Assembly: GCA_047967505.1 (NCBI GenBank) | Contig: CM106539.1 | From: Dipteris shenzhenensis | Lineage: Eukaryota > Polypodiophyta > Polypodiopsida > Gleicheniales | Direction: 5' to 3' (one strand) | Length of the DNA stretch: 64,000 nucleotides | Shown here: positions 22,001 to 34,000 of the stretch, piece after piece | How positions within the stretch are numbered: the first letter of the stretch is position 1 | Layout of the letters: every line of letters starts with the position of its first letter | The notes under the pieces: generated by a model | Told to the model about the DNA's origin: nothing | What the model saw: only the letters and a program-made list of their open reading frames with translations | Databases searched by the model: none | Made by a program: the position numbers and the translations under genes

Positions 22001-25000
22001 CGGCTTTCATATACTTGTCTAGTAATGGAATCGTAGCATTTATATCCCTTTCTTTCAACCGGGTATCCCAAAAATATACATTTGATAGCCCTTGGCTCCA
22101 ATTTTTTCCTTATCTCACTTGGCATGTGCACATAATAAAAGCAGCCAAACACTTTCAAATAAGCCAAGTTTGGCTTGTACCTATAAAGCTTTTCAAGAGT
22201 TGTCAACCCATGTATGGCATCTGTGGATGTTCTACTCATGATATACACAGCCGTATGCACCGCTTCAGCCCAAAAACTCAATGGCATATTCATCTCATCC
22301 ATCATAGCTCTAGCCATGTCACCAATCACCCTATTCTTCCTTTGAGGAGTGTATCTACAAGTGACCCATCTCTTAATGCCTTGAGCATATAGAAACTCAT
22401 CAAATTTATAGGACGTATATTCTCCACCATTGTCTATATGACAGCACTGATATAACACCCAAGCTCCTTCTCTATCATTCTTTTGAATTGGCAAAACACT
22501 TGAAAGGCATCACTTTTGGCTTTCAAAAAATAGACCCATGTCATCCGGCTGTAATCATCTATAAAAGTGATGTAATATCTTGCTCCCCCGGGTGTTGTAT
22601 GATCCGTTGGTCCCCAAATATCTGAGTGAACTATTTCGAAAGGGTGCTTGCTCTTTCTCCCCCTCTTTGGGAATGGCAATCTTGTTTGTTTGGCAAATTG
22701 GCACGCAGGGCATACATGACTGAAATCTAAATGACCAAATATGGGCAGCCCTCTCACCAATTCTTTTGTTTGCATTTCATTCAAACGTTTATAGTTAATA
22801 TGCCCAAGTCCTTTTTGCCAAAGTTGAGCCTCTTGATCTTGTTTGGGACCATTATTGGCATACATACCTTGCTGTAAACAGGGCTTTCCTGCATCAAATG
22901 TGAACAATTTCCTCTCTTTTGTAGTTTAGCAACAATCTTGCCCACAATGCCATTATGAAACTACTTTACAAAGCATCCAAACTTGTTAAGCGCACTTGAT
23001 AATCTTCATCAGCCATTTGACCAACGGAAGCAAGATTTTGGGTGATTATGGGCACATGTAAGAGATTTCCCAATGTGTTTTCCACACCATATTTATCCCT
23101 CAAGGGAATATCACCAATATGAGTCATCTTGTGCATAGTATCATCTCCCGTAGAAACAAAATCCTCACCAGTATCTCATCTTTGCGAATAAACCACTCAC
23201 CATGATGCGTCATATGATTCGTGGCTCCTGAATCTATGAACCAACCATCATTAAAAGAGGGCTCTTGCATGCTGCTCATAACACGATCCATACTAAAGAG
23301 GTGAGTGCCATATCCATGCTCATATGCATGCTCTCTTCCACCAACATAATGATTGTATTGTGGTCTTCCATCACACCCTCTATATGTGGCATTACGCTTG
23401 GCATAACAATCTCTTTCAAAGTGCCCATATTTTCCACAAAAGTGACAATTTCTAGCTTGTGGAGTATGAGTGGCTCTTCCTCTACCACGGGGCATGGCTC
23501 TCCCCCTTCCTTTTGGCATGAAACCACGTCCTCTTTGAGTGAACCCATTTCTTTCCATAGTGTGCTGAGGGGCATATGAGGCTCTTCCACGGCCTCTTGG
23601 GGGTCTACTTCTTCCTTTAAAATCACCTCTTCTACCTCGGTGATAGAACAAATTGTCTCTTCCACTACTTGTGGAGGCTTTGAGCCCAAGCTTCACCTCT
23701 TCCGTCATGCATAATGCAACTAACTCCACAAAATCGGGCATATGGCCTTACACGGAAATAGAAGTATCCAACGATTTATATTGAGGCCCTAAACCATTCA
23801 AGGTGATAGACACCAAATCGTCATCTTCCATATTGCAATTTATGGAGGCTGTGTCTTTTGTAATTTGCCTTATCTCAGCCACATAGTCCGTGATGCTTCT
23901 ATTTCCTCTCCACATTCCATGGGCGCTGCTTGAGCTGAATTTTCCTTGCCTCCGTGCTTGTGCCATACGATTTGTGAATAATATCCCAAGCTTCTTTAGG
24001 CATGCTAGCCATCTTGATGTGAGGAATGAGTGTATCGGAAATGCATAAGGAAACCCAATGCAACACCTTTCTTGATTTCTCAACCCATGTTTGTATTCCA
24101 ATTTCAGCTCATTTGAGGGTTCATCCCAAGGCAACTCCGGGCATTCATCTTCACCCGTGATCAATCCCCTAACACCTTTTCCCATGAGGAAGTTTTCCAT
24201 TTTATAAGGCCAAGTGCTATAATTATCCTTTGTCAACTTTTCACCCACAATTTGGGTTACTTGAGTGGTCTCAACCATGCTTGATTAACAATATTCACTT
24301 CCAAATGCAACTTAGCAAACCTCAAGGCAATGGCACTTTTCTGATTTTTCTGAGCACACTCACTTTAGTGAGGTAAATGGCATCAAAAACAGAGAATTCA
24401 CCTTCTTTTCAAGTGTTCACACTTGCTCAAATTTTAGGCATCCAAGGACATCAAAATTGAGCACTAACAGTCCACTTTTGAGCACAAATTCAAGCATGTA
24501 CCAATGCACTTGTGGCTTTTCCCACTTTCTGTAAATGAGTGTATTTTGGCATCAAACGGCCACAAATTACCTTCCAAATGTGCTCTTGCAATGGCTTATC
24601 AAACTGAAAATTTATCCCACACTTTGGGCATCATATGCATCCAATTTCGGGCATACACACCCTTATATGCATCCTCCAACTCAAATTTACTGGTGAAAGT
24701 TTACTTCATGTGCACAAAGGCATTTATGCTTCACTAACCAGGCATATAACCTCCGGTATCAACACTTTTCTGCCCAAATATGCAATTTCCTGCAAACAAG
24801 TTCTACCCCAAATGGCAATTGCTTCCACTGTGATACTCACTGGTACTATGCCAATTTTGCACACCGGAATTGAAGTAGATGCAAGAGAGTGAGCAATAAG
24901 CGCTTTCTTGGTCTCCAACAAAGGTGATAGATCTTCTCCATTTGAACAAATTTCCACACTTTCTTAGCTATGCCTCCATGGTATCCATCCTCTTAATTCT

Positions 25001-28000
25001 CTCAACAAGTGAAGCTTAGGAACTCTTTTAAACCAGTGCCTAATAGATGCTTCTCTTAACACCCCTCCAAATGACTTTGTGTTTAACTATTTTAGCAAAG
25101 CTTCATATCTCTCTGTTTTCGTTTAGGCCACCTGGTGCAGTTTCAACTTGTGTATCTGCAACCTGAAGGCTTCCACCCATCTCCCATCACCCTTTTTAAT
25201 TGCATTGGGCACTTCTGGGTTTCATGCTGCTAACTGTGCGTCCTGAGCGTAATATGATGATAAGATCATCACACCGCCTCCGCATAGAGAGCTGCAGAGC
25301 AGAGGGGATCCCTAGGGAGCAACGCATATGCATATTGTGCGACTGTTAGGAGGTTGAGTCGGAGGAGCAATTTATTTTCAGGTGCCCAGTGTACTACGAG
25401 ATCCGAGGTCGCTACCACTGTCTCTTCAGAGACGGCTCTGGGCTCCTTTCTAGATTCCTCGCCTACCTAGATTAGAGATGCCTCGCGGCCTTCATTCACG
25501 AGGGGGTCCGACACAGAGAGTACTTACTCGGGCGACGAGGCTTGGCCACATCATCAGACACCTCTCAGAGTAGGATCACATAGTTCTTCCCATCGAGTGA
25601 CATTGATAGTCCAGTCTCTAGCCGCAGGCGTGACAGAGACCTCGACCCGACAACCGCAGCACGACACACGAGACATCGAGGGGACACACAGATCACTCTG
25701 GGGGACCTCCCGTCATTGTTTAGACCCGAGATATGTCCCACGGGAGTCACGGTGGCTCTGGTCTTGCGTCGAGCCTCGTCCAGGAGACCGAGACACACGG
25801 CATCCCATTTTGCAGAGAATGGAGGGGCTCCCCCTTCTTCTCTGAGTCCACTGTAGGGTTGAGATGACATTTTCAGCCTCAACCTTGGTTGTTTTCCACC
25901 TCTTCTTAAGGAACATTTTTTCTCATGCATTGAATGGCGTATTTTTGCTTTGAGCTTGCTCTCACTGGTTTTATTCATACTTAATGGAAGTCTTTTTTTG
26001 GGGGGGGTAAAAAAAGATTAGATGTTAAGGCCAAGTGGGATCAATTGTGTGAACATGAACTCAAATGTGGCCCATGCAATATTGGTTGCACATGCAAAGC
26101 TTGGCAATTTCAAATGAAGCTATTTTGGCAATATAGCTTCGTGTATATACAATATTTGAAAGAATCATGTCATGTCTACTGGTGGTTGTAAGTGGAAATG
26201 GAGGGGGTAAGGTGATCATTCCTAGCGGTGGTATCTTTAGAGCATGGATGGGGATGGGGTGGGAGTGGGCAATGTAAGACATGGTTTCTATCATTGTGTT
26301 CTTGTTCCGCCTATTTTTTGAGCAAGCCATTAAGATGAGTTTTACGATCTTTAATGCAGAGGTTCGCTGAAGCACATTGTGCAATTGCTTGTCATGACTA
26401 TAAAGGTATTCTAGCTAGTGGCTCTTTCGCATATATTTAAATAATTGTTGGATGTTAAGTTTTTTGAAGTTCATGCCCCCATCTTTTGGAACTTTTTGAC
26501 ACCCTATTTGCTTACTTCGATATGATTGCTTTGATCTTGAGGCCTTGGTCTAGACATTGGTGGTATTACCTTACTTGTACCCTCTACCAATAGTACATTA
26601 ATGGATGGCACCACAATGATCATGATTTTTGGTTCAATGTATTAGGAAGAGATCCGCCATATAACTTTTTTTGGTTCAATATGTATGTGACGGGTTGCTA
26701 GTAGTGACATGTAGGGGATGCAACAAGTTATGCTTACAAGATACTTTTTGTTATGCTATGTGACAGTTTAGAGGATTGCTAGTAGTGACATGTAGGGGAG
26801 ATTTTGAGGGGTTGCTATTAATGACATGTAGGGGATGCAATAAGTTATTCCTACAAGATACTTTTGTTATGCTATGTGACAGTTTAAAGGATTGCATGCT
26901 GCATTGGGAAGATAAAATTGCTCAATTAACACACACACTCGAGCTTGCACAGTATGCCCATTCTGGTGTATATACATATATCTATACCTACAACCAATCC
27001 TTTCATCCATATACTCTCTCTCAGATCATTTGACTATCTCATGGGATCCCTTGCCTTTGCCTCCCACATCATAGACTTCTCCCCCACCCCCACTTGGAAC
27101 TGACCGTACATACCTATTTTTCAGCCTTCTATCCCACTCACACCACTAAGCATGGCCCACTCCACCTACACTCTGATCACATACTAACCCTTGCTTATAC
27201 CGCCCGTCTTCTCACTTTGCTTGATAACCTTGATGATATCCCCTTACTAGAGGATAGAGCTACCCTTATCACCCTTTCCCTACACTTTCCCTCACACCAC
27301 CAGATCTAACCACTTACCTCCCATTGGACTGGTCGCCTACAATAGCTAGTACGATGATGGTGTGAGTGTAAGGCCTTGCACCATGAACTTAGACTCGAAA
27401 CCAAGCAACATATTCTGACAGAGACAGAGACCAAACAAGAGTATCACCATCTGGTCAGTTGGAAGGAAAGAGACTTTATCCATCAAAATGAGGAAGAATT
27501 ACTAAGCATTCTATTTATTAATAACTCCAAGGATTTTGGTGGAAGTTTCTCGAGTGGAGGTTTACATCCCCTCTCAAAGGCCTATTCATCTAGCACACTT
27601 ATGCATGCACCCTTTATGTCATCCCCCACCATCCTACATCAAACCTCCCACATCAACCTCGTCCCATCTCATGTTCACTCTTCACCACCGTTGATATCAA
27701 ACACTCAACTATCGAGCTACACAATGAAGATCATGAGGGGCTATGTACTGAGTACAATGCACATGGGATTAATGCCCTAGCCCGAATCCTAACAGAGCTA
27801 TTCAATGACAGTTTGCATCGGCGTTCCTCACACTTAGACCCTTAATACTATTATCTTGATCCGTAAGGCAAGGGATCCCATGAGCTCGAAAACTAAAGGA
27901 CCATCATGATTAAGCATGTTATGTCCAAGATTCATGCATCGGCACTTGACATTCAAGTCAATCGCTTTGCAGATTGTGAGGGATTTAGAGCCATGGGGTA

Positions 28001-31000
28001 GGCAAGTTTTTGGATATAGATCATTCTACATTGGATCACATTTTCACACTAAGAGATATCATTGAGGAGGCCCATGCACCGAAGCAATGCGTGTACTATT
28101 GCTGTATGGGTTTCCGCAAAGCCACAAGTGGGACTATTTAGATGACCATCCTTGCTAGGATACAGTTATGCCATCATTTGGGCAGTCCGGACGCTATATG
28201 AGTGGGTATTAGGCAAAGTCAAGTCTTTGACTTGGTGGTTAGAGGGGATCATGAGCACGATAGTGGTTGTCCTTTGACACCTACCCTGTATGGCCTATAC
28301 ATCGACGAGCTTGAGTCCTTCATCATGTCGTTGGGTGTAGGAGGTTCTTTGATTCTGATTCTACTATATGCATATGATGTGGTTCTACTCTCCCCATGTC
28401 TGCAATGGCACTCCAATTTTTCTGCGAGACATATGATTTGGAGGTCAACTTGGGTAATACCAAGCTTATGATCTTCAACACATCCCATGCTGTAGGCAGC
28501 CGCACAACAAAAGTCGTTTACCTTTGATGGAGCACTAGCGGACATTGTTGCATCCTATACATATTAGGGGTTCTCTGCTAGGGCCCAATTGTAGAGAAAG
28601 GGAAGGGGCAGATTTGGAGATGGGGAGAGAATAGCAGAAGGAAGGGAGGAGAAGAGAGGAGAAGGGGAAGGAGAGAGGAAGAGAGGGAAGGATGAGGGGA
28701 TAGAGAGATAGAGAGAAGGCGGAGAGAGAGAGTGTGAGCGTAGGCAGCAGGTAGCAAGAAGGAGGAGGGAGATTAGATAGGATTAGATGTCACATCAAAA
28801 GGTACATTGTAGGGGGTGGATGGAGACTTATATAGTCCCTCCACATTTTCCACCTAAAGGGCCTCTAACTTGGCCTCTTTTGCCCCTTCATTACAGCCAT
28901 CCCTTCCCATAGAATTTTGCCCTCAAAATTTCATATGCGGGCTGTTAAATAGATGCAGCAAACAGCAAATAATAGTCAGCCCGGTAGGAGATAGGGGTTG
29001 TCCTAGACAATGCTCTCTGGCTGCCATGAGTTCTCATCCTCAAGGAGTCCGTGCCACTTGATAAGATACTCGGTGTAGACTTTGTTTCGGAGAACATGAT
29101 CCCTGAAACCCATGATGTGCTCCAGAACATAGAGTATGTGGCCCTCCTCATCCATAGGTGGTAGCTCAGGAAGGACTTGGACATGCTGTCCGACATGTGG
29201 ATTCAGCAAGGACACATGGAAAACATTATGAATCCTGGAGGTCCTGGGTAGCTCCAACTCATACATCACCTCGCCAACTTTGCAGATGATCCTGTTGGGA
29301 CCGTAATACCTATGAGCAAGCTTCGTGTTGGTGTTACCTTTCAGCGAGGCATAACGGTTCTTATGTAAGCGTAAGTGCACATAATCCCCTTCTTCAAAAG
29401 ACAGATACCTCCTGTGTTCATCCACATACTTCTTCTGCTTGGCTTGGGCATCCTACATATTATTTTTAGCCAATTGCAGAAGGGCATCCATACTCTCCAA
29501 GTCATTTCTTGCTTGCTGATTTTTCACAGCCATGTCTGCAACTAAAGATGGCATACCCAATGTGCATCCATACATAGCCTCGAACGGGCTCATGCCAATA
29601 GAGATGTGCTTGGTACTGTTGTAACAAAATTCAGCAAGTGCCAACCACTTATCCCAAGACTTCTGTGTGTCATGACAGAAATTCCTCAAATACTCCTCCA
29701 GCCATTTGTTCACCCTTTCTGACTGTCCATCCGTCTCAGGGTGGTAAGCAGTTCTAGGTGTAAGAGAAGTACCCACTGCTGTAAATAACTCCTGCCAAAA
29801 GTGACCCATAAATTTTGCATCTCTGTCGCTGACAATCTCCCGAGGGAAGCCATGATGCTTAAGAGCATGCTCGATGAACTACCAAGCAACTTGTGATGCT
29901 GAATAACTGGTTTTAGTGGGTATGAAATGGGCCTGCTTTGTCATTCTGTCAACCACCACAAATCCCATCCTTGCTCTGTGGAAGGCAACCCTGTGATGAA
30001 ATCCATAGCAATGTGAGTCCATTTGCCTTCTGGAATGGGTAATGGCTGCAAGAGACCCGCGGGTAACCGGCTGTCCACTTTATTATGCTGGCAGGGCAAA
30101 CATTCACTGACAAATTTAACTACATCCCGCCACAAGCCATCCCAGATAAAGCTATGTTTGACTTTTTCATATGTCTTAGTAATACCCGCATGTCCTGCCA
30201 TAGTGCATTTCTTGTAAGACCAGCAGTCGGTACTTTGAATTTCTAAATAAATTCTGTCCTTGCACCACAACAGCCCATTATGCAGCTTAAATTCAGCATG
30301 CCCCTGGGTCGATGGCCTCTGTAACTCCACAAATATTTGAGCTGCCTTAGAATCCTGCATGTATTCTTCTTGAATACCATGAATCCACTCTTGGTAGATG
30401 GTAGAAATGGAAGACAAACTGCAAGCCCACATACGAGATAAGGCATCTGCAACCACGTTTTCTTTCCATTTACTATACTCAATGCCGAAATCATAAGACT
30501 GAACCTTAGCCAGCCACCTCTTTTGCTTCATTGACAAGTTGGGCTGCGTAAGGAAATACCTGAGTGTCCTATGATCTATCTTAACCTTGATTTTGCTACC
30601 GTACAGGTAGTGGTGCCATTTTTCGAAAGCATGGAGGATAGCCAACAGCTCCTAATCATACACATGATAATCTAGTTCCTTGGCATCCAATTTCCTGCTT
30701 TCAAAAGCAATTACCCCGTGTTCGTGCCTTAGACAGCCCCTAAGCCTTTGCCACTGGCATCTGCCTCCACAATGAAAGTATGTGAAAAGACAGGGCATAC
30801 CAACACAGGAGCATGAGTGAGGGCGAATTTCAGGTCTTCAAAGCTGCACTATGCGTCTGTAGACCACATAAAAGCATCCTTCTTCAAAAGGCTTGTTAGA
30901 GGGGCTGCCCTCTTGGCAAACTTGCGAATAAAGCGCCTGTGTAGAAGGAAGCAAGACCTAGAAATCCCCTCAACTAAGTAGGGTTGCGTGGCTGCGGCCA

Positions 31001-34000
31001 ATCCTCAATGCATTTCACCTTTGCAAGATTGACTCGAATGCCATCCTTGCTCACAATGTGACCAAGATACTCAACTTCTTGTGCCATAAAAGTGCATTTG
31101 CTGGCTTTAGCATAAAGCTGATGCAACCTCAAAATTTTCAGCACTTGCTTGACATGTCTGATGTGCCTCTGCTTATCCTTGCTGTAAATGAGGATGTCAA
31201 GGTAGCTGGTGCATTGGTCAATCCAAAAGGCATCACCTTGAACTCATACAGTCCCCTCTCTGTGCGAAAGGTTGTCTTGTGCTCATTCCCAGCTCTATTC
31301 TAATCTGATGATAGCCGGACCTCAAATCAATCTTAGTGAAAAACTGAGCACCCTTGAGTTCATCCAACAGGTCATCTATCCTGGGGATTGGAAACCTATT
31401 CTTGATGGTGACCTTATTATTCAAGTCTCTGTAGTCAATGCACATACGGTAAGAACTATCCTTCTTCACCAGGAGCAAAGGGGATGCAAAAGGAGAAGTA
31501 CTATGAGTGATCAAACTCTTCTGAAGTAAGTCCCTCGTTTGAGTTCCCACTTCCTCCCGTTCTACCTTAGAGAGTCGGTATGGGGCCTTATTGCTTGGCT
31601 TATTGCCAGGTTCCAGGTCTTATGATTTACCTCATACAATTGGTTGATAGGGCTCCATTTGGGACTAGTGGGGGCAAACCTCACTATGAATGCTTCTCTA
31701 AGCGTTTCTCAATTGATGTTCTCTTTAACACTTGGAACCCTATACCATTGGCTTGCTTTACCATCAAGGCTCAGCTCGAATGCATTGACCTTGTCCAAGC
31801 CACCTATATTCCCAAGGTCTCACAAATTTGCTCGAATCTCTCTGCATGGGACACCAGATCTCCCTCTCCTAGAAATTTAGTAATGATCTTGGAGATGGTG
31901 ACTAGTCTACTCCTTGAAGCACTGGTATCCCTTCCACCAAAGGTAGCATAGAATCCTCATAGCCTCATCTATAAGTACAGTCTGCAATACTTAGCTGCAC
32001 TCAATCGAGCTCCTGCGAGCTTCCCCCTCCCCCTCCGTACCTCTACCTCCCCTAGCCCCTCCTCCTTGCCTCGACCTCTCCCGCCCCTACCTCTCCACCC
32101 TCACCTCCCCTCACCCGTCGCTGCCGCCGCGCCCTCCCTCGCCACCCCCGCCTCACCTCCGCCTCACCCCTGCCCTCCGACCTCACCCCCCCCTCGCACC
32201 TCCGCTCACCTCCTCGCACCTCCGTCTCACCCCCCCCCTCACCGCAGCCTCTCCGCCCTCACCCCTCACACCCTGCCTCACCCCCGCCTCGCTCCGCCCC
32301 CCCTCGCTACGCTCACCACCCCCTCGCCGCTCCGTCCCCTCTCCCCTTGCCCTTCCGCTCCACCCCGCCCCGCTACCACTCCGCTCACCCCCCGCCTCCC
32401 GTTTCGCCCCCTCACCCCTCGCCTTCCGCCCCCGCCCCCTCTCGCCTCTCCGCCCTTCCGCTCCACCCCCGCCTTCCCCTCCCGCCCTCCGCCCCCGCCC
32501 CCCCAGCCCCTTCGCTCCACCCCGCCCATCCGTCCCACCCCTTCCCCCCGCCCCCCGTCCGTCCTCTCGCCCCACTCCGCCTCTCCCCCGCCCCCGCTTC
32601 CGTTCCCGCCTCCCCACCTCACCCACTCTCCGCCCCCACTCCTCCACCCCACGCCACCTCCGCTTCCTGTCCTCCCATCCTGCTTCCTCCGCCCTCCGCC
32701 CTCCATCCTTCCCGCCACACCCAGGCTTCACCCTCCCGCATCTACCCCCCCCCTTTTTGGGTGGCAGCCTCTTCCTCATCAGAAGCCTCGCAGTTTGTCT
32801 TGGCGGTATGGCGGCTCCCTGCCCGGAACCGGAGGCCCAGACGGACCCTCCCTCTCCAGATGCCTACCGCGTCATCCTGACAGAGCAACAATCATCTCGG
32901 GTTCAGGAGGTTGCCAATGACTTTGCCCTTACCTCTGTTTATGGCAGAGTCATTGGACATTCCCCCTCCAGATCAGCCATCAGGGACTGGCTCCAGTCCA
33001 CTCTCATGCTAGAGGACGGCCATATTGAGGAGGTGGCCCTTATTAGAAGGGGCATCTTCTGGCTCAAACTCTCCAATGCGAAAGCTGCGAGCAACCTGAT
33101 TGCTGGCTCCCCCACGTCAGTGGATGGAAAGATTATCATGATAGTCCCGTGGTACCGTGGATTCAACGCAGCGGATTTTGATGCTCGGTTCCGTATACCT
33201 CGCCATCCAGTGACGCTAGTTTTTCCAGGTCTTGCTGCTGAGCTGCGGCCGATTGTCAGGGACCTGGGCTCCCACTTTGGCTGGGTTATGCACGATACTT
33301 TCGCCAATGCGGTGACTACGGCAGGAGCCCCCCGAGTCCGTGTGGCTGTGGCGGATCCTGCGACTCTCCCGGCAGTGATCGAGATCGTGACAGATGCCGG
33401 TAGCATCACCCAGAGCATGGTAGTCACCGGACAGCCAGGACAGTGTCTGAGGTGTCACGGCTTTGGGCACCTAGCGGCTGTTTGTCCACACTTCGCCAGC
33501 TCTTCTCAGCCTCCCCCACCCCCTCCCTCTCCGCCCCCTCCGGGCAGCCACGCCAGGAGGAGCAGAGGCAGCCGGGACCAGAGTTAGCTGGCGGCTGGAC
33601 TGAGGTTAGAAGGAAAAGAGGAAAGAACAAGAAGATTTCTGATAAAGGCAAGGAGGCAGAGGTTACCCAACCTGCAGCTGCACCTCAGAGACCCGACAGG
33701 CAGCCGTCCCAGGGACTTGGGAGAGCATCTTCTTCGACGGTAGCCCGCCCTCCACAGCCTCAGGTCCCCCTCTCTTCCTCTCCCCAGCCTCTTCCCATTC
33801 AGCCCCAGCCCATCCCCCAACTGCACCCCATATCTCCCGACCCGCAGCTTCAGCCCCCTCCTCGTCCTCCTTAGTCTTCTCCCCCTCCTTCTCAGCCCCA
33901 GTTCCAGATGCATCCCCATCCCTCCCCCCCCCCCGCCTCTTTCAGCTCTCCCGCAGAGCTAGCTGCACCGACGGTTCCTCAGCCGAGGGCTGCCCCCGCT

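Larger units (their letters stand above)
18840..24290 (-). mobile_element. Ty1/copia retrotransposon, broken, with nested LINE
   Basis: Reading leftward: gag, zinc knuckle, aspartic protease, GAG-pre-integrase and integrase, RT, RNase H, polypurine tract (18978-19000, minus strand GAGGGGGAGGGGGAGGAGG) and an LTR remnant starting TGTAGATGCATAG at 18977. The integrase-before-RT order defines copia. The RT is split by a 1.0-kb LINE-B insertion. Several frames are broken. The 5' LTR and primer site to the right of 24290 could not be identified. Confidence 0.88.

Noticed and set aside
32066-32920. Long proline-rich plus-strand ORF, and Gly/Arg-rich minus ORF at 32183-32779
   Set aside because: All frames stay open because the region is extremely C-rich and poor in stop-forming bases; it precedes the real LINE ORF1 start at 32808.
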